Assembly: GCA_018380195.1 (NCBI GenBank)
Contig: JAGZUC010000015.1
Location: 1-45,943, forward strand
DNA length: 45,943 nt
Source: Collinsella sp.
GTDB taxonomy: Bacteria > Actinomycetota > Coriobacteriia > Coriobacteriales > Coriobacteriaceae
Reading direction: 5' to 3'
Below the pieces are notes generated by a model. It was not told the DNA's origin and searched no databases. It saw nothing but the letters and a program-made list of their open reading frames with translations. Of the stretch, positions 35,174 to 43,945 are shown piece after piece. Made by a program: the position numbers and the translations under genes. How positions within the stretch are numbered: position 1 is the stretch's first letter; each line of letters opens with the position of its first letter.

Positions 35174-37351
35174 TTAGGGGAGGAGCTTCATCGCGGCGTC
35201 GTGGGCGGCGTGCTCGTAGGTGTCGTCGAGGGGCTTGAGCGGCAGCAGGGCGGCGGCCTGCGCATCGCCGCGGCGCTCGAGGGCGTGCGCGATCAGCCAG
35301 TCGGCGAGTTCGGGGTTCTTGGGCAGCGCCGGCCCGTGCAGGTACGTGCCGATGACGCCCTTGTAGATGAGGCCCTCAAGGCCATCGTCGCCGTTGTTGC
35401 CGGTGCCCGTGACGACGGACGTTCCGAGTGGCGTGGCCTCTGCATCGAGCAGGGTGCGGCCGCCGTGGTTCTCAAATCCCACAAAGGGCTCGGGTGCCAG
35501 ATCGGTTTTGACGGCTACGTTGCCGATCAGGCGGTCGGAGCCGCGTACGGTTTCGGCGGCAATGACCCCCAGACCCTCAATGCGATTCTCACCCATATAG
35601 TACGAACGGCCGAGCAGCTGATAGCTGCCGCAGATGGCGAGCAACGAACCGCCATCCTCAACATAGGATGCGACCTTGTCTTTTTGAGCGAGCAGTTCAT
35701 GTGCGACCGCCAGCTGGTCGCGGTCGGAGCCACCGCCCATCATGACGATATCGGCGTCGGTGAGATCGAGCGACTCGCTCATACGGACCTCGTCCACGCG
35801 CACGGGAATGCCGCGCCAAGCGCAGCGGCGCTCGAGCGCGATAACATTGCCGCCGTCGCCATAGAGGTTAAGGGCATCGGGATACAGGTAGACGATGCGC
35901 AGCGGGCGCGAAAGCTCGACTGGCGCGATGCCGACAGGAAGAGCGCTGCCGTCGGCACGGGCTATGGCGCGGGCAGCAACAGCGTCGGCAGTGGCGCCCT
36001 TCAGTCCGTCGAGTTCCTTGACCAGCGGCGGGAAGGCCGTGTAGTTGGCGACGGCGTAGAAGGTGTCATCGGCGGCTTCATCCACAACGGCGCCAATTGC
36101 CTGCGCGACGTCCGAGATAATCGCGGCATCGATGCCGGCGTACTTGAGGCGTACCTGCATGTCGTGCGCACGCGTGCCTCCGGCAAAGGCGACAAGTCCT
36201 GGGGTATCGGCGATGCGCTCAAAGTCGACGTCGTAGATCCACGATACATCGTGTCCGTCGGCGTCGTTGTCGTTGAGGAAGAAAGCGCAGAGTCTGCCGC
36301 CTGCCGTCTTGATGGACTGGATTTGTCGATCGAAGCCTACGGGATTCTTAGCCAGGTTGGCCTCGACGGTGCGGCCGGCGATATCCCAGCGGCCCATGCG
36401 TCCGCCGGCGGGGACGTAGGCATCGAGCGTGGGCTGCAGGTGCGCGGTATCCACGCCTAACTCATGTGCGGCAAAGAATGCAGCGGCAACGTTGTAGACC
36501 ATGTACAGGCCGTTGTAGCGCGTGGCGATGTGTGCGGCAGCCGCGTCGGACGCAGATCCAAAGACCAGGTCAAAGCCGTAGCCGTCGCAGCCGAGCTCTA
36601 CGCCCGTCACGCGACGGACAAGCGCAGGGCGTGCCCAACCGCACGAGGGGCAATGGTAGGCGCCGAGCTGGCCGTATTGCACGTAGTCATACTCCAGCGG
36701 CGCGTTGCACTGTGAGCAAAAACGTGAGTCGCTAATGCGGTCAGACTCGGTGTTGGTGGCGCCGTCGATGCCAAAGGCAATACTCGCGTTGGGAACGCGC
36801 GCGGCAATCGAGGCGCACAGCGGGTCGTCGGCGTTGTAGATGAGCGTCGTTGCCGGCGAAAGCTCCAACGCGTGGGCGATGACCTCCTGGGTGTGATCGA
36901 TCTCGCCATAGCGATCCAGCTGGTCACGGAACAGGTTGAGCAGCACAAAGTACGTCGGCTTGAGCTTGGGCAGAACGCGTACGGTGTAAAGCTCATCGCA
37001 CTCAAAAACGCCCACGCGCTTGCCGCTGCTGGTGTGTTTAAGGCCGCCGCGGGCCTCGAGCAGAGCACCTACCACACCAGGCTCCATATTGTTGCCGGCA
37101 CGGTTGCACACCACGGCAGCACCGCTGGCAGCAACGGCGTCGGCGATGAGGTTGGAAGTGGTGGTCTTGCCATTAGTACCCGTAATCACCACGCTGCGGT
37201 CGACAAGGCCAGCGAGGTCGCTCAGCAACTCGGGGTCGATCTTCATGGCGATGCGGCCGGGGAGTACGCCGCCCTGGCGCTTAAGGACGGAGCGCAGCCC
37301 CCAGCGAGCGATATCGCTCGAGGTGCAGGCAAGAGATGAGCGGAGGTTCAT
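35174..37351 (-). CDS. fused MurT-GatD lipid II isoglutaminyl synthase
   Basis: The 725-residue protein joins two enzymes that are separate in Staphylococcus and Streptococcus. Residues about 1-470 are MurT: ATP loop ITGTNGKTTTSN (about 56-67), zinc ribbon CSQC (about 210) and CPSC (about 235), and the DUF1727 C-terminal part. Residues about 483-725 are GatD: the amidotransferase cysteine is Cys574 in LLAICGSYQLLG and the histidine is His672 in TYLHGP. Together they amidate the D-glutamate of lipid II to D-isoglutamine with glutamine as nitrogen source, at the membrane inner face. There is no stop or frameshift at the join. AGGAA precedes the ATG. Confidence 0.88.
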   Translation of the reverse strand: MNLRSSLACTSSDIARWGLRSVLKRQGGVLPGRIAMKIDPELLSDLAGLVDRSVVITGTNGKTTTSNLIADAVAASGAAVVCNRAGNNMEPGVVGALLEARGGLKHTSSGKRVGVFECDELYTVRVLPKLKPTYFVLLNLFRDQLDRYGEIDHTQEVIAHALELSPATTLIYNADDPLCASIAARVPNASIAFGIDGATNTESDRISDSRFCSQCNAPLEYDYVQYGQLGAYHCPSCGWARPALVRRVTGVELGCDGYGFDLVFGSASDAAAAHIATRYNGLYMVYNVAAAFFAAHELGVDTAHLQPTLDAYVPAGGRMGRWDIAGRTVEANLAKNPVGFDRQIQSIKTAGGRLCAFFLNDNDADGHDVSWIYDVDFERIADTPGLVAFAGGTRAHDMQVRLKYAGIDAAIISDVAQAIGAVVDEAADDTFYAVANYTAFPPLVKELDGLKGATADAVAARAIARADGSALPVGIAPVELSRPLRIVYLYPDALNLYGDGGNVIALERRCAWRGIPVRVDEVRMSESLDLTDADIVMMGGGSDRDQLAVAHELLAQKDKVASYVEDGGSLLAICGSYQLLGRSYYMGENRIEGLGVIAAETVRGSDRLIGNVAVKTDLAPEPFVGFENHGGRTLLDAEATPLGTSVVTGTGNNGDDGLEGLIYKGVIGTYLHGPALPKNPELADWLIAHALERRGDAQAAALLPLKPLDDTYEHAAHDAAMKLLP

Positions 37352-37396
37352 GAAACCGTTCCTAACGTAAACGACATGGTCGGGTCGAGTGCGTCA

Positions 37397-38440
37397 CTAA
37401 AATCCGTAGCGGCGCGCAAATTCCTGGGCAAGCTGCGATACATCTTCGCAGGCGTTGGCCCAGGGGGCAAAGTCGGGAGTGTCCGAGATAATACCGTCCG
37501 CTTCCCAAACGGCCTGGTGCGAAAGATCCCAGGGATCGTGTGGCTCGGGCCGGCAGGGAAGGTACGGTGTCTGGTACATGGGGTTCAGTAAGAAGAACGC
37601 GCCACCCTCGCAGCGGTTGGCAAACTCACGCAGCGCGCGTGTCGCCGGGCGCATCTTGTTTGTTTTGAACAGCAGAATCGTGCGGGCGAGCAGATACCAA
37701 GGAGAGTTCTCGAGGGCATCGGCCCCCATCTGCTCCTCGAGCTGGTGGGCCAGGGCAAAAAAGCCGTCCTCGTCTTCCAAGCGAGCGAGGGCGAGTAACA
37801 CGGTGCCTGCCGCTCGGGTGGGATAGCCTTCCGCCTTAAGAACACGGCGAGAATAGTTGACGGCAGCACGGTAGCGGGCGCTCGCCATGCACAGCTGCGA
37901 GATGGCCTCGAGTGTGTGAAGCCACCCGATAAGCGCCGGCTCGCTCACGGTGAGCTCTGCCGCCGTCACGCCGTCCGTCAAAACTTTGTTGGCCCAGTAG
38001 TGCGGGGCCTCCATATCGAACCCGGGCACGCTTTGCTGCAGGTAATCGGCCGTGGTTGCCTCGAGCTTCATCAGGTCGCCCAGGCAGGCGTCAACGGGTG
38101 TGTCGGCCAGGATGATGGCGAGCAGCTGCGCGTCGACGGTCAGTGCGTCGACGCGGACAATCTTGAGCAGCTCATCGCGCATGTCGTCGAACAGGCGATT
38201 GCGCGTCTGCTCAAACTCCTCGTCGCTGCCCATATCTTCGATGCGATGGAGCTCGTCGAGCAGGTGGCGATGAACACCGGCATAGGACAGCAGCGCCTGG
38301 GCATGCTCGGACTGCGCGTACTTTTGGGGATTCGCACTAATGTCGTTATGGACAAGCTCGCGTGCTGCATCGGTGAGCTCGGGGTGCGACGCCAGATAGG
38401 TGCGCTCCAGGTAGGCGGGGATGTAGACGCTCGGATCCAT
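37397..38440 (-). CDS. TPR-like protein of unknown function, first of a pair
   Basis: The 347-residue protein is helical, with repeats such as YRAAVNYSRRVLKAEGYPTRAAGTVLLALARLEDEDGFFALAHQLEEQ typical of TPR-like folds. No catalytic motif, signal peptide or membrane segment is visible. Its ATG overlaps the stop of the gene at 38440 (TAATG), so the two are translated together. I do not recognise a family with known function. Scaffold or cell-wall-linked roles are possible because the next gene downstream is the MurT-GatD fusion, 45 bp away. Confidence 0.75.
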   Translation of the reverse strand: MDPSVYIPAYLERTYLASHPELTDAARELVHNDISANPQKYAQSEHAQALLSYAGVHRHLLDELHRIEDMGSDEEFEQTRNRLFDDMRDELLKIVRVDALTVDAQLLAIILADTPVDACLGDLMKLEATTADYLQQSVPGFDMEAPHYWANKVLTDGVTAAELTVSEPALIGWLHTLEAISQLCMASARYRAAVNYSRRVLKAEGYPTRAAGTVLLALARLEDEDGFFALAHQLEEQMGADALENSPWYLLARTILLFKTNKMRPATRALREFANRCEGGAFFLLNPMYQTPYLPCRPEPHDPWDLSHQAVWEADGIISDTPDFAPWANACEDVSQLAQEFARRYGF

Positions 38441-39516
38441 TAGAGGTCTCCTCCCTTAAATGGAAGCCCCTGCTCGGCTGCGCGCAGGATGCGCTCGTCG
38501 ATTTGGGAGCGCACGATGTCGTTGGTGGCGACCCAGGCGGCAAAGCTGGCGTTGTCGGGGGCGCCCAGGCCCTCCTGCAGTACCGGCGTCGCCTCGGACA
38601 GCGCAAGGACAAGCTCGTCGGTGGAGCCCACACCCACGTTGACGCGGGCATAGACGCCATCGGGAAACTCGGTTTGGAAGTAGAGTGCCTCGGCTGCGTG
38701 CGGACACGAGCGCACCAGGATGCGCAGGTAGTGCTCGGCGCCCTCGTAATCCAGCTCGCGCCAGGCTGCGCTCATCAGTGCGATGAGCGTCCACGGGTCC
38801 AGGTCGCGCTCCGCATCTTTGGGACGGCGGCGCAGCGGCGCGTTGGCAAGATAGGGCACGGAGTGGGCGGAACGAAAACGCTTGAGCTCCTCGGCAGGGT
38901 ATTCGAGCTTTGCCATGGCAAGCATCGCAGTATGGCGGACGCCGGCGGGGTCGTTGGGCGCAAAGTCCAAGCTGCGATTCGCGGCTTCGAGCGACATGCG
39001 GTAGCGTCCGCTAATGAGCGCGCGCGATGCCAAGGCGGCAAGCCAGCGCAGGTAGGGGCGGCGCATAAGGTCGCCTGCGGCCTCACGCTCGTAGGGGTCC
39101 TGCGCCGAGGCGGTCTTGAGCGCCAGATCGTGCTCCACCTCGTCGCACTTGGACACCAGATACTGCACGTATTCCTCGTTGGAGCCGGCGGTGAGGGCGG
39201 TCAGCATGCGCTGAGCGTCCCAGTTGGTCGGGTCGAGCGCGGCTGCCTCGCGGAGCATGTTCTCGGCAGCTGCCTCTTCTTGCTCTGCCTGGGTATCGTC
39301 AGGGATAAAGGGAATGCGGTAGTCGACAGCCTCGACCACCTTGGCAATGAGGTGCCCGGCGCGGTCGCGGTCGTGCACGATGAGCGGTGCGGGGTTGCGG
39401 GTGAATTGTTCCATCAGACGCTCTACGGCGGCACCGTCGGTGAGCGGGATATTGTCGCGGCGCAAGGCCTCAAGAACGAGGCGATGGCAATCCTCTTGAA
39501 TGGGATCGAATGCCAT
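38440..39516 (-). CDS. TPR-like protein of unknown function, second of a pair
   Basis: The 358-residue protein also shows TPR-like helices (for example ALISGRYRMSLEAANRSLDFAPNDPAGVRHTAMLAMAKLEYPAEEL and EGAEHYLRILVRSCPHAAEAL). It is soluble and acidic. The first 80 residues carry IPLTDGAAVERLMEQFTRNPAPLIVHDRDRAG, which I do not recognise. The start at 39516 is chosen because AAAGGAGG lies seven bases upstream; the open frame goes on to 39546. It is the first gene of a probable operon with the second TPR-like gene and MurT-GatD. Confidence 0.75.
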   Translation of the reverse strand: MAFDPIQEDCHRLVLEALRRDNIPLTDGAAVERLMEQFTRNPAPLIVHDRDRAGHLIAKVVEAVDYRIPFIPDDTQAEQEEAAAENMLREAAALDPTNWDAQRMLTALTAGSNEEYVQYLVSKCDEVEHDLALKTASAQDPYEREAAGDLMRRPYLRWLAALASRALISGRYRMSLEAANRSLDFAPNDPAGVRHTAMLAMAKLEYPAEELKRFRSAHSVPYLANAPLRRRPKDAERDLDPWTLIALMSAAWRELDYEGAEHYLRILVRSCPHAAEALYFQTEFPDGVYARVNVGVGSTDELVLALSEATPVLQEGLGAPDNASFAAWVATNDIVRSQIDERILRAAEQGLPFKGGDL

Positions 39517-39669
39517 GGGGCCTCCTTTGCTGCGGTTAGGGTTCAAATGTTTCTATATAAGGTTCTAGTTTACCCGCATGTGGCACGCCGGGGGTGCCGC
39601 ACTTGGACTTGCACCTTTGCACCACGAAGACGGATGTCGCACAAATGTCGGCACCTTGGACGACCGAGT

Positions 39670-39731
39670 GGTATCACGGTGCCGCAAACGGTCGATTTTT
39701 GGCGGCGAACGGTGCATATTTTGGAGGGGCA
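39670..39731. repeat. degenerate 21-bp repeats in a 500-bp non-coding gap
   Basis: Three units starting with GGT at 39670, 39690 and 39711, each about 20-21 bp with a CAAAC or CGAAC end, lie between divergent operons. They include GAACGGTGCATATTTT, which resembles GGACGGTGCGTTTTCG in the repeats at 100-183. An 84-codon frame over the region (39594-39848) lacks a ribosome site. The rest of 39517-40016 holds only a -10-like TAAAAT near 39875 and the leader hairpin at 39951. Confidence 0.45.
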
Positions 39732-39950
39732 CAGTCCTGCCCGGGATATGTGGTCAACCTTGATAAAACGTTTGCCCAGCTTGGGAGTATGAATGCCGCA
39801 CAAGGGTCTTCAGGGATAGAAAAAACGTTTCATCATTGGCGGCTTTAGGTGAATAACTGACCAACCAGAACGGTAAAATAGTGTTTGTCTGAGCGTTGAG
39901 ACGTTTAGACATCGCGCATTGTCATCGCCGGCAACGCGCAAACCGGTCCT

Positions 39951-39975
39951 AACGGAGCCAATTGGGTGCTCCGTT
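39951..39975 (+). promoter_or_regulatory. leader hairpin of the alcohol dehydrogenase gene
   Basis: AACGGAGC (39951-39958) and GCTCCGTT (39968-39975) form a perfect 8-bp stem 28 bp before the AGGAGG of the next gene. It could protect the mRNA or control its translation; no regulator site of known type is identified. Confidence 0.5.
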
Positions 39976-40016
39976 ATATACGCAAGTCTAAGAGGGGCTT
40001 GTTTAGGAGGCACAGT

Positions 40017-41240
40017 ATGGGACGTTTTACCAATCCTCGCGATTTGTACTTTGGTGAGGGCGCTCGCCACGAGGTGAAGAACCTCAAGGGCAAGAAGGCC
40101 ATCATCGTTTCTGGCGGCAGCTCTATGCGCCGCGGCGGGTTCCTGCAGGACGTCGAGAACGACCTTAAGGAAGGCGGTTTCGAGGTCAAGCTGTTCGAGG
40201 GCGTCGAGTCCGACCCGTCCATCGAGACGGTCATGAAGGGCGCCGAGGCCATGCGCGAGTTCGAGCCCGACTGGATTATCGCCATCGGTGGCGGCTCGCC
40301 CATCGATGCCGCTAAGGCCATGTGGGTCTTCTACGAGTATCCCGAGGAGTCCTTCGATAACATCATCCAGCCGTTCAGCTTCCCCGAGCTGCGTCAGAAG
40401 GCTCATTTCTGCGCCATCTCCTCTACCTCCGGCACCGCTACCGAGGTCACCGCGTTCTCCGTCATTACCGACTACGCCAAGGGCATCAAGTACCCGCTGG
40501 CCGACTTCAACATCACCCCTGATGTCGCCATCGTCGACCCCGAGCTCACCTACACCATGCCCGCCAAGCTGTGCGCTCACACCGGCATGGATGCTCTGAC
40601 CCACTGCATGGAGGCCTACGTTTCCACCTGCGCCTCTATGTTCACCGACGCCAACGCTCTGCACGGCATCCGCGAGATCGTCGAGTGGCTGCCCAAGTCC
40701 TATGCTGGCGACCATGAGGCCCGTCAGCACATGCACGAGGCTCAGTGCATCGCCGGTATCGCCTTCTCCTCGGGCCTGCTTGGCATCGTTCACTCCATGG
40801 CTCACAAGACCGGTGCAGCCTTCGAGAACGGTCACATCATCCACGGTGCTGCTAACGCCATGTACCTGGGCAAGGTCATCCAGTGGAACTCCAAGGACCC
40901 GCGTGCTGCCGAGCGTTACGCTTACGTGGCCAAGGAGATCCTGCACCTTCCCGGCGAGACCAACGAGGAGCTCATCGCTGCGCTCGTCCAGAAGATTCGC
41001 GACCTCAACGACCAGCTCAACATTCCGCAGTCCATCAAGGATTACGCGAATGGTGGCGTGAAGGTCGACGCCGAGAACCCGCAGATGGTTTCCGAGGAGG
41101 AGTTCCTCGCCAAGCTGCCCGAGATCGCCGCGAACGCCGAGACCGACGCCTGCACGCCCGAGAACCCGCGTGAGACCAAGGCTGCCGACTTCGAGAAGAT
41201 CCTCAAGGCCTGCTACTACGACACCGACATCGATTTCTAA
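40017..41240 (+). CDS. iron-containing alcohol dehydrogenase
   Basis: The 407-residue enzyme belongs to the group III (iron-dependent) alcohol dehydrogenases, like butanol dehydrogenases of fermentative anaerobes. The NAD(P) loop GGGSPIDAAKAMW (about residues 91-103), the metal-site segments GMDALTHCMEAY (about 190) and HSMAHKTGAAF...HIIHGAANA (about 260-285) are complete. It reduces aldehydes to alcohols and reoxidises NAD(P)H; the exact substrate is not clear. ATG at 40017 follows AGGAGG. The codon choice is highly biased to C-ending codons, like the ribosomal genes here, so it is probably strongly expressed. Confidence 0.92.
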   Translation: MGRFTNPRDLYFGEGARHEVKNLKGKKAIIVSGGSSMRRGGFLQDVENDLKEGGFEVKLFEGVESDPSIETVMKGAEAMREFEPDWIIAIGGGSPIDAAKAMWVFYEYPEESFDNIIQPFSFPELRQKAHFCAISSTSGTATEVTAFSVITDYAKGIKYPLADFNITPDVAIVDPELTYTMPAKLCAHTGMDALTHCMEAYVSTCASMFTDANALHGIREIVEWLPKSYAGDHEARQHMHEAQCIAGIAFSSGLLGIVHSMAHKTGAAFENGHIIHGAANAMYLGKVIQWNSKDPRAAERYAYVAKEILHLPGETNEELIAALVQKIRDLNDQLNIPQSIKDYANGGVKVDAENPQMVSEEEFLAKLPEIAANAETDACTPENPRETKAADFEKILKACYYDTDIDF

Positions 41241-41261
41241 TCGACTCTCGCTGTCTTGCAA

Positions 41262-41295
41262 GGGGTCTCGTGCTCTATGCACGAGGCCCCTTTTT
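41262..41295 (+). terminator. alcohol dehydrogenase terminator
   Basis: A 12-bp stem GGGGTCTCGTGC / GCACGAGGCCCC (one G-T pair) with a TCTAT loop is followed by TTTTT. Confidence 0.9.
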
Positions 41296-41300
41296 GCTAT

Positions 41301-41329
41301 GGTGCAAAGGGGTCAGGTTGCTTTGCACC
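41301..41329. repeat. REP-like hairpin with GGGTCAGGTTG loop
   Basis: GGTGCAAAG / CTTTGCACC is a perfect 9-bp stem around GGGTCAGGTTG. The inner CAAAG/CTTTG stem and the loop pattern GGGWCAGGYWN are shared with the hairpin at 35134-35166. It lies between the terminator and the glycerol dehydrogenase gene. No T-run follows, so it is unlikely to be a terminator. Confidence 0.6.
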
Positions 41330-41360
41330 AATCGTTGTTTGATGAAGGGCGGATTCTCGT

Positions 41361-42428
41361 ATGGCGCTTCCCATGGTTTATGGCGGTCCTGGCCGGTATG
41401 TTCAGGGGCCGGGCGAACTTTCGCTTCAGGGCAGGTATTTGTCATGGTTGGGCTGCGCTGCCTATGTCTTGTTTGACCAGGGCACCGAGGATCGGCTGTG
41501 CAAGCAGATCGTCGATGGATTTCTGGACGAAGACCTAAGCGAGCCATTCTTTAAGATCTATAACGGTCCGTGTACGGAAGAAGCCGTTGTAAAAATGGCT
41601 AAGGAAGCCCAGGCCGAGTATTGCGACATGGTGGTGGGTATTGGCGGCGGCAAGATGCTGGATATCGCCAAGGCCGTTGCGTTTTATGCCGAGTTGCCGT
41701 TGTGCGTATGCCCCACGGCGGCTTCGATGGACGGTCCGTGCAGTGCGATTTCGGTGCTGTATCACGAGGATGGGTCGTTCGACCGCTACCTGATGCTCGA
41801 GAAGAATCCAGACCTGGTCGTGGTCGATACCAACGTGGTCTCGGCGGCTCCGCTGCGTATGACGGTCGCTGGTATGGGCGATGCGCTGGCAACGTATTTC
41901 GAGGCGCGTTCGTGCGCCGCGGCGCACGGCGCTAACGAGCACGGTGGCGCGCCGGGACACTTGGCCTTGGTTGCGGCTCGTGCCTGCTATGACACACTCA
42001 TGGAGTGCGGCGTCGCTGCCAAGCGCGATCTCAAAAAGGGCCGTACATCACCAGCGGTTGAGCGCCTGATCGAGTGCAATATTCTGCTCTCGGGTGTTGG
42101 CTTTGAGAGTGGTGGCCTAGCGCTTGCCCATGCCATAGCCAACGGCCTGACGATTCTGCCCGAGTGCAAGGCCATGCATGGTGAGGCCGTGGCATTTGGC
42201 CTGGTGGTGCAGCTGCGCCTGGAGCGTGCGCCCGAGCTTAATCAGGTGCTCGAGTTTTGCCAGCGCGTCGGTCTGCCGACGACGCTCGAGGAGCTGGGCC
42301 TTGACGAGATTTCCGATGCCGACCTGATGAGCGTTGCAGATGCGGCCTTTAGAAACGAACGCAATATGGCTAACGAACAGGCCAAGGTGACCAGACAAAA
42401 GCTCGTGCAGCTCATGCGCGAGGCATAG
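41361..42428 (+). CDS. gldA: glycerol dehydrogenase
   Basis: The 355-residue enzyme oxidises glycerol to dihydroxyacetone with NAD. The family pattern is clear: YGGPGRYVQGPGEL at the N-terminus, VGIGGGKMLDIAKAVA (NAD loop, about residues 92-107), PTAASMDGPCSA, and the zinc ligands in GMGDALATYFEA (about 173), LAHAIANGL (about 254) and MHGEAVAFG (about 272). The ribosome site GAAGGGCGG is about 12 bp upstream of the ATG, slightly far. It has its own unit after the REP-like hairpin. Confidence 0.92.
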   Translation: MALPMVYGGPGRYVQGPGELSLQGRYLSWLGCAAYVLFDQGTEDRLCKQIVDGFLDEDLSEPFFKIYNGPCTEEAVVKMAKEAQAEYCDMVVGIGGGKMLDIAKAVAFYAELPLCVCPTAASMDGPCSAISVLYHEDGSFDRYLMLEKNPDLVVVDTNVVSAAPLRMTVAGMGDALATYFEARSCAAAHGANEHGGAPGHLALVAARACYDTLMECGVAAKRDLKKGRTSPAVERLIECNILLSGVGFESGGLALAHAIANGLTILPECKAMHGEAVAFGLVVQLRLERAPELNQVLEFCQRVGLPTTLEELGLDEISDADLMSVADAAFRNERNMANEQAKVTRQKLVQLMREA

Positions 42429-42578
42429 CTAGGCGCTTGATCGACCTTGTGCAATCGAGGCGGCGATAGGCATAGGCTATTTGCCTCAAAGGTGCTCCGC
42501 GTGTAATTTACCCGAGGCGTGGGCCGATGGCGTATCATTATCTCTTGCTTGTTTGCACTGCTCAGGGAGGGGCCGCGC

Positions 42579-43832
42579 ATGGCGCAGGAACACGATCTGT
42601 TTGATGACATTATCGAGATCAGCAAGGGTTTCGACTTTCTAAAAAACCCGCTTGGCGGTGTGACCGATGCGCTCGATCCGTCGGCGCCGCAGTGGAATCC
42701 TGCCGACTACAAGGAGCGTCCGCGTGGCAACACCATTCCGTGCCTGACCTGCAAAAACGAAAAGAGCAGCTGCACCGCGTGCATGGACGTTTGCCCGGTC
42801 GACGCTATCGAGGTCGAGGAAGACGCTATCGAGATCCTCGACTCCTGTCGCAAGTGCGGCCTGTGCGCCGCTGCCTGTCCGACCGAGGCGATCATTTCGC
42901 CGCGCCTGGCGCCCAAAAACCTGTATGACGATATCGTCTCTGCTGCCACGAGCCACGAGACCGCCTACGTCACCTGCACGCGCGCCCTCAAGCGCATGCC
43001 GCGCGAAAACGAGGTCGTCGTTGCCTGCGTGGGCGATATTACGGCCGAGACCTGGTTCTCGGTACTGGCGGACTATCCCAACGTGAGTGTGTACCTGCCG
43101 TTGGGTGTGTGCGATAAATGCCGCAACACCGGTGGTGAGGACATTCTGGGCGAGGCCATTGCTACCGCCGAGGAGTGGGCGGGCACGGGCATGGGTCTGG
43201 AGGTCGATCCCAAGAGCCTCAAGTGCCATAAGCGCCGCGAGTACGAGCGCAAGGAGTACATGGAAAAGATCGCCCGCACCACTGGCCTTACCGTGACCAA
43301 GCTCAACCCGGCAACGGCGGCGCTGGCCTCGGTGACGCAGAAACTCAAAGCCCACCGCCACCAGATTACCCAGTTGGAGCGCACGCTCAACACCATGTGC
43401 GGCACCACGACGACCAAGCGTCGCCGTACGCTTACGCACGGTCGCCAGCTGGTGCTCTCGACGTTGCAAAACCACCCCGAGCTTGCCCAGAACATGCAGG
43501 TGAGTACGCCGGAGTGCGATTTTGACAAGTGCACGTCGTGCGGCGAGTGCGTCAACGTGTGCCCCACGTTTGCCTGCGATTTGGTGGGAAGCGGTCGCTT
43601 TGCACTGGAGTCCACGTATTGCCTGGGTTGCGGAGCCTGCGTCAAGGTGTGTCCCGAGCATGCGCTTAAGTTGGTTGAGCATGATGCATCCAACCTGGTC
43701 GTCGTCGATCCCGAGGCCGAGGAAAAGGCCGCCCAGAAGGCGAAGGCTCACGAAGAAGCTGAGAAGGTCAAGGCCGAGGCAAAGGCCAAGCTGGACAAGA
43801 TGCTCGACCAGGTGGAAAAGCTCGCGGACTAG
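42579..43832 (+). CDS. multi-cluster 4Fe-4S ferredoxin-type protein
   Basis: The 417-residue protein has an N-terminal pair of cysteine motifs (CLTCKNEKSSCTACMDVCP near residue 48 and CRKCGLCAAACP near residue 90), a middle with CDKC, and a C-terminal pair (CTSCGECVNVCP and CLGCGACVKVCP near residues 316 and 347). Four 4Fe-4S clusters are likely. The tail from about residue 380 is a lysine/glutamate-rich coiled coil. I do not recognise the exact family; an electron-transfer role in anaerobic metabolism fits. ATG at 42579 follows GGGAGG; a longer frame to 42519 has no site. Confidence 0.85.
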   Translation: MAQEHDLFDDIIEISKGFDFLKNPLGGVTDALDPSAPQWNPADYKERPRGNTIPCLTCKNEKSSCTACMDVCPVDAIEVEEDAIEILDSCRKCGLCAAACPTEAIISPRLAPKNLYDDIVSAATSHETAYVTCTRALKRMPRENEVVVACVGDITAETWFSVLADYPNVSVYLPLGVCDKCRNTGGEDILGEAIATAEEWAGTGMGLEVDPKSLKCHKRREYERKEYMEKIARTTGLTVTKLNPATAALASVTQKLKAHRHQITQLERTLNTMCGTTTTKRRRTLTHGRQLVLSTLQNHPELAQNMQVSTPECDFDKCTSCGECVNVCPTFACDLVGSGRFALESTYCLGCGACVKVCPEHALKLVEHDASNLVVVDPEAEEKAAQKAKAHEEAEKVKAEAKAKLDKMLDQVEKLAD

Positions 43833-43859
43833 TCAGCGAGCTCTATCTCTGCTTCATTT

Positions 43860-43909
43860 GCGCCGCCGTGGTGTCCGGATTCGCCCGGATGCTGCGGCGG
43901 CGCTATACT
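43860..43909 (+). promoter_or_regulatory. two-tier hairpin joined to the ychF promoter
   Basis: GCGCCGCCG (43860-43868) pairs with CGGCGGCGC (43895-43903), and inside it TCCGG pairs with CCGGA across a symmetric TGGTG/TGCTG loop. TATACT follows directly at 43904-43909 and could be the -10 box of ychF. The hairpin may end the preceding transcript, but lacks a T-run. Confidence 0.5.
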
Positions 43910-43945
43910 TATACTGTTTGAAGTACTGTACCAAAAGGAGCTGTC

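Noticed and set aside
35120..36460. A 446-codon open frame on the plus strand
   Set aside because: It lies antisense to the MurT-GatD gene and has the composition of a shadow frame.
39594..39848. An 84-codon frame in the 500-bp gap
   Set aside because: No ribosome site precedes it, it overlaps a repeat tract, and no protein features are visible.
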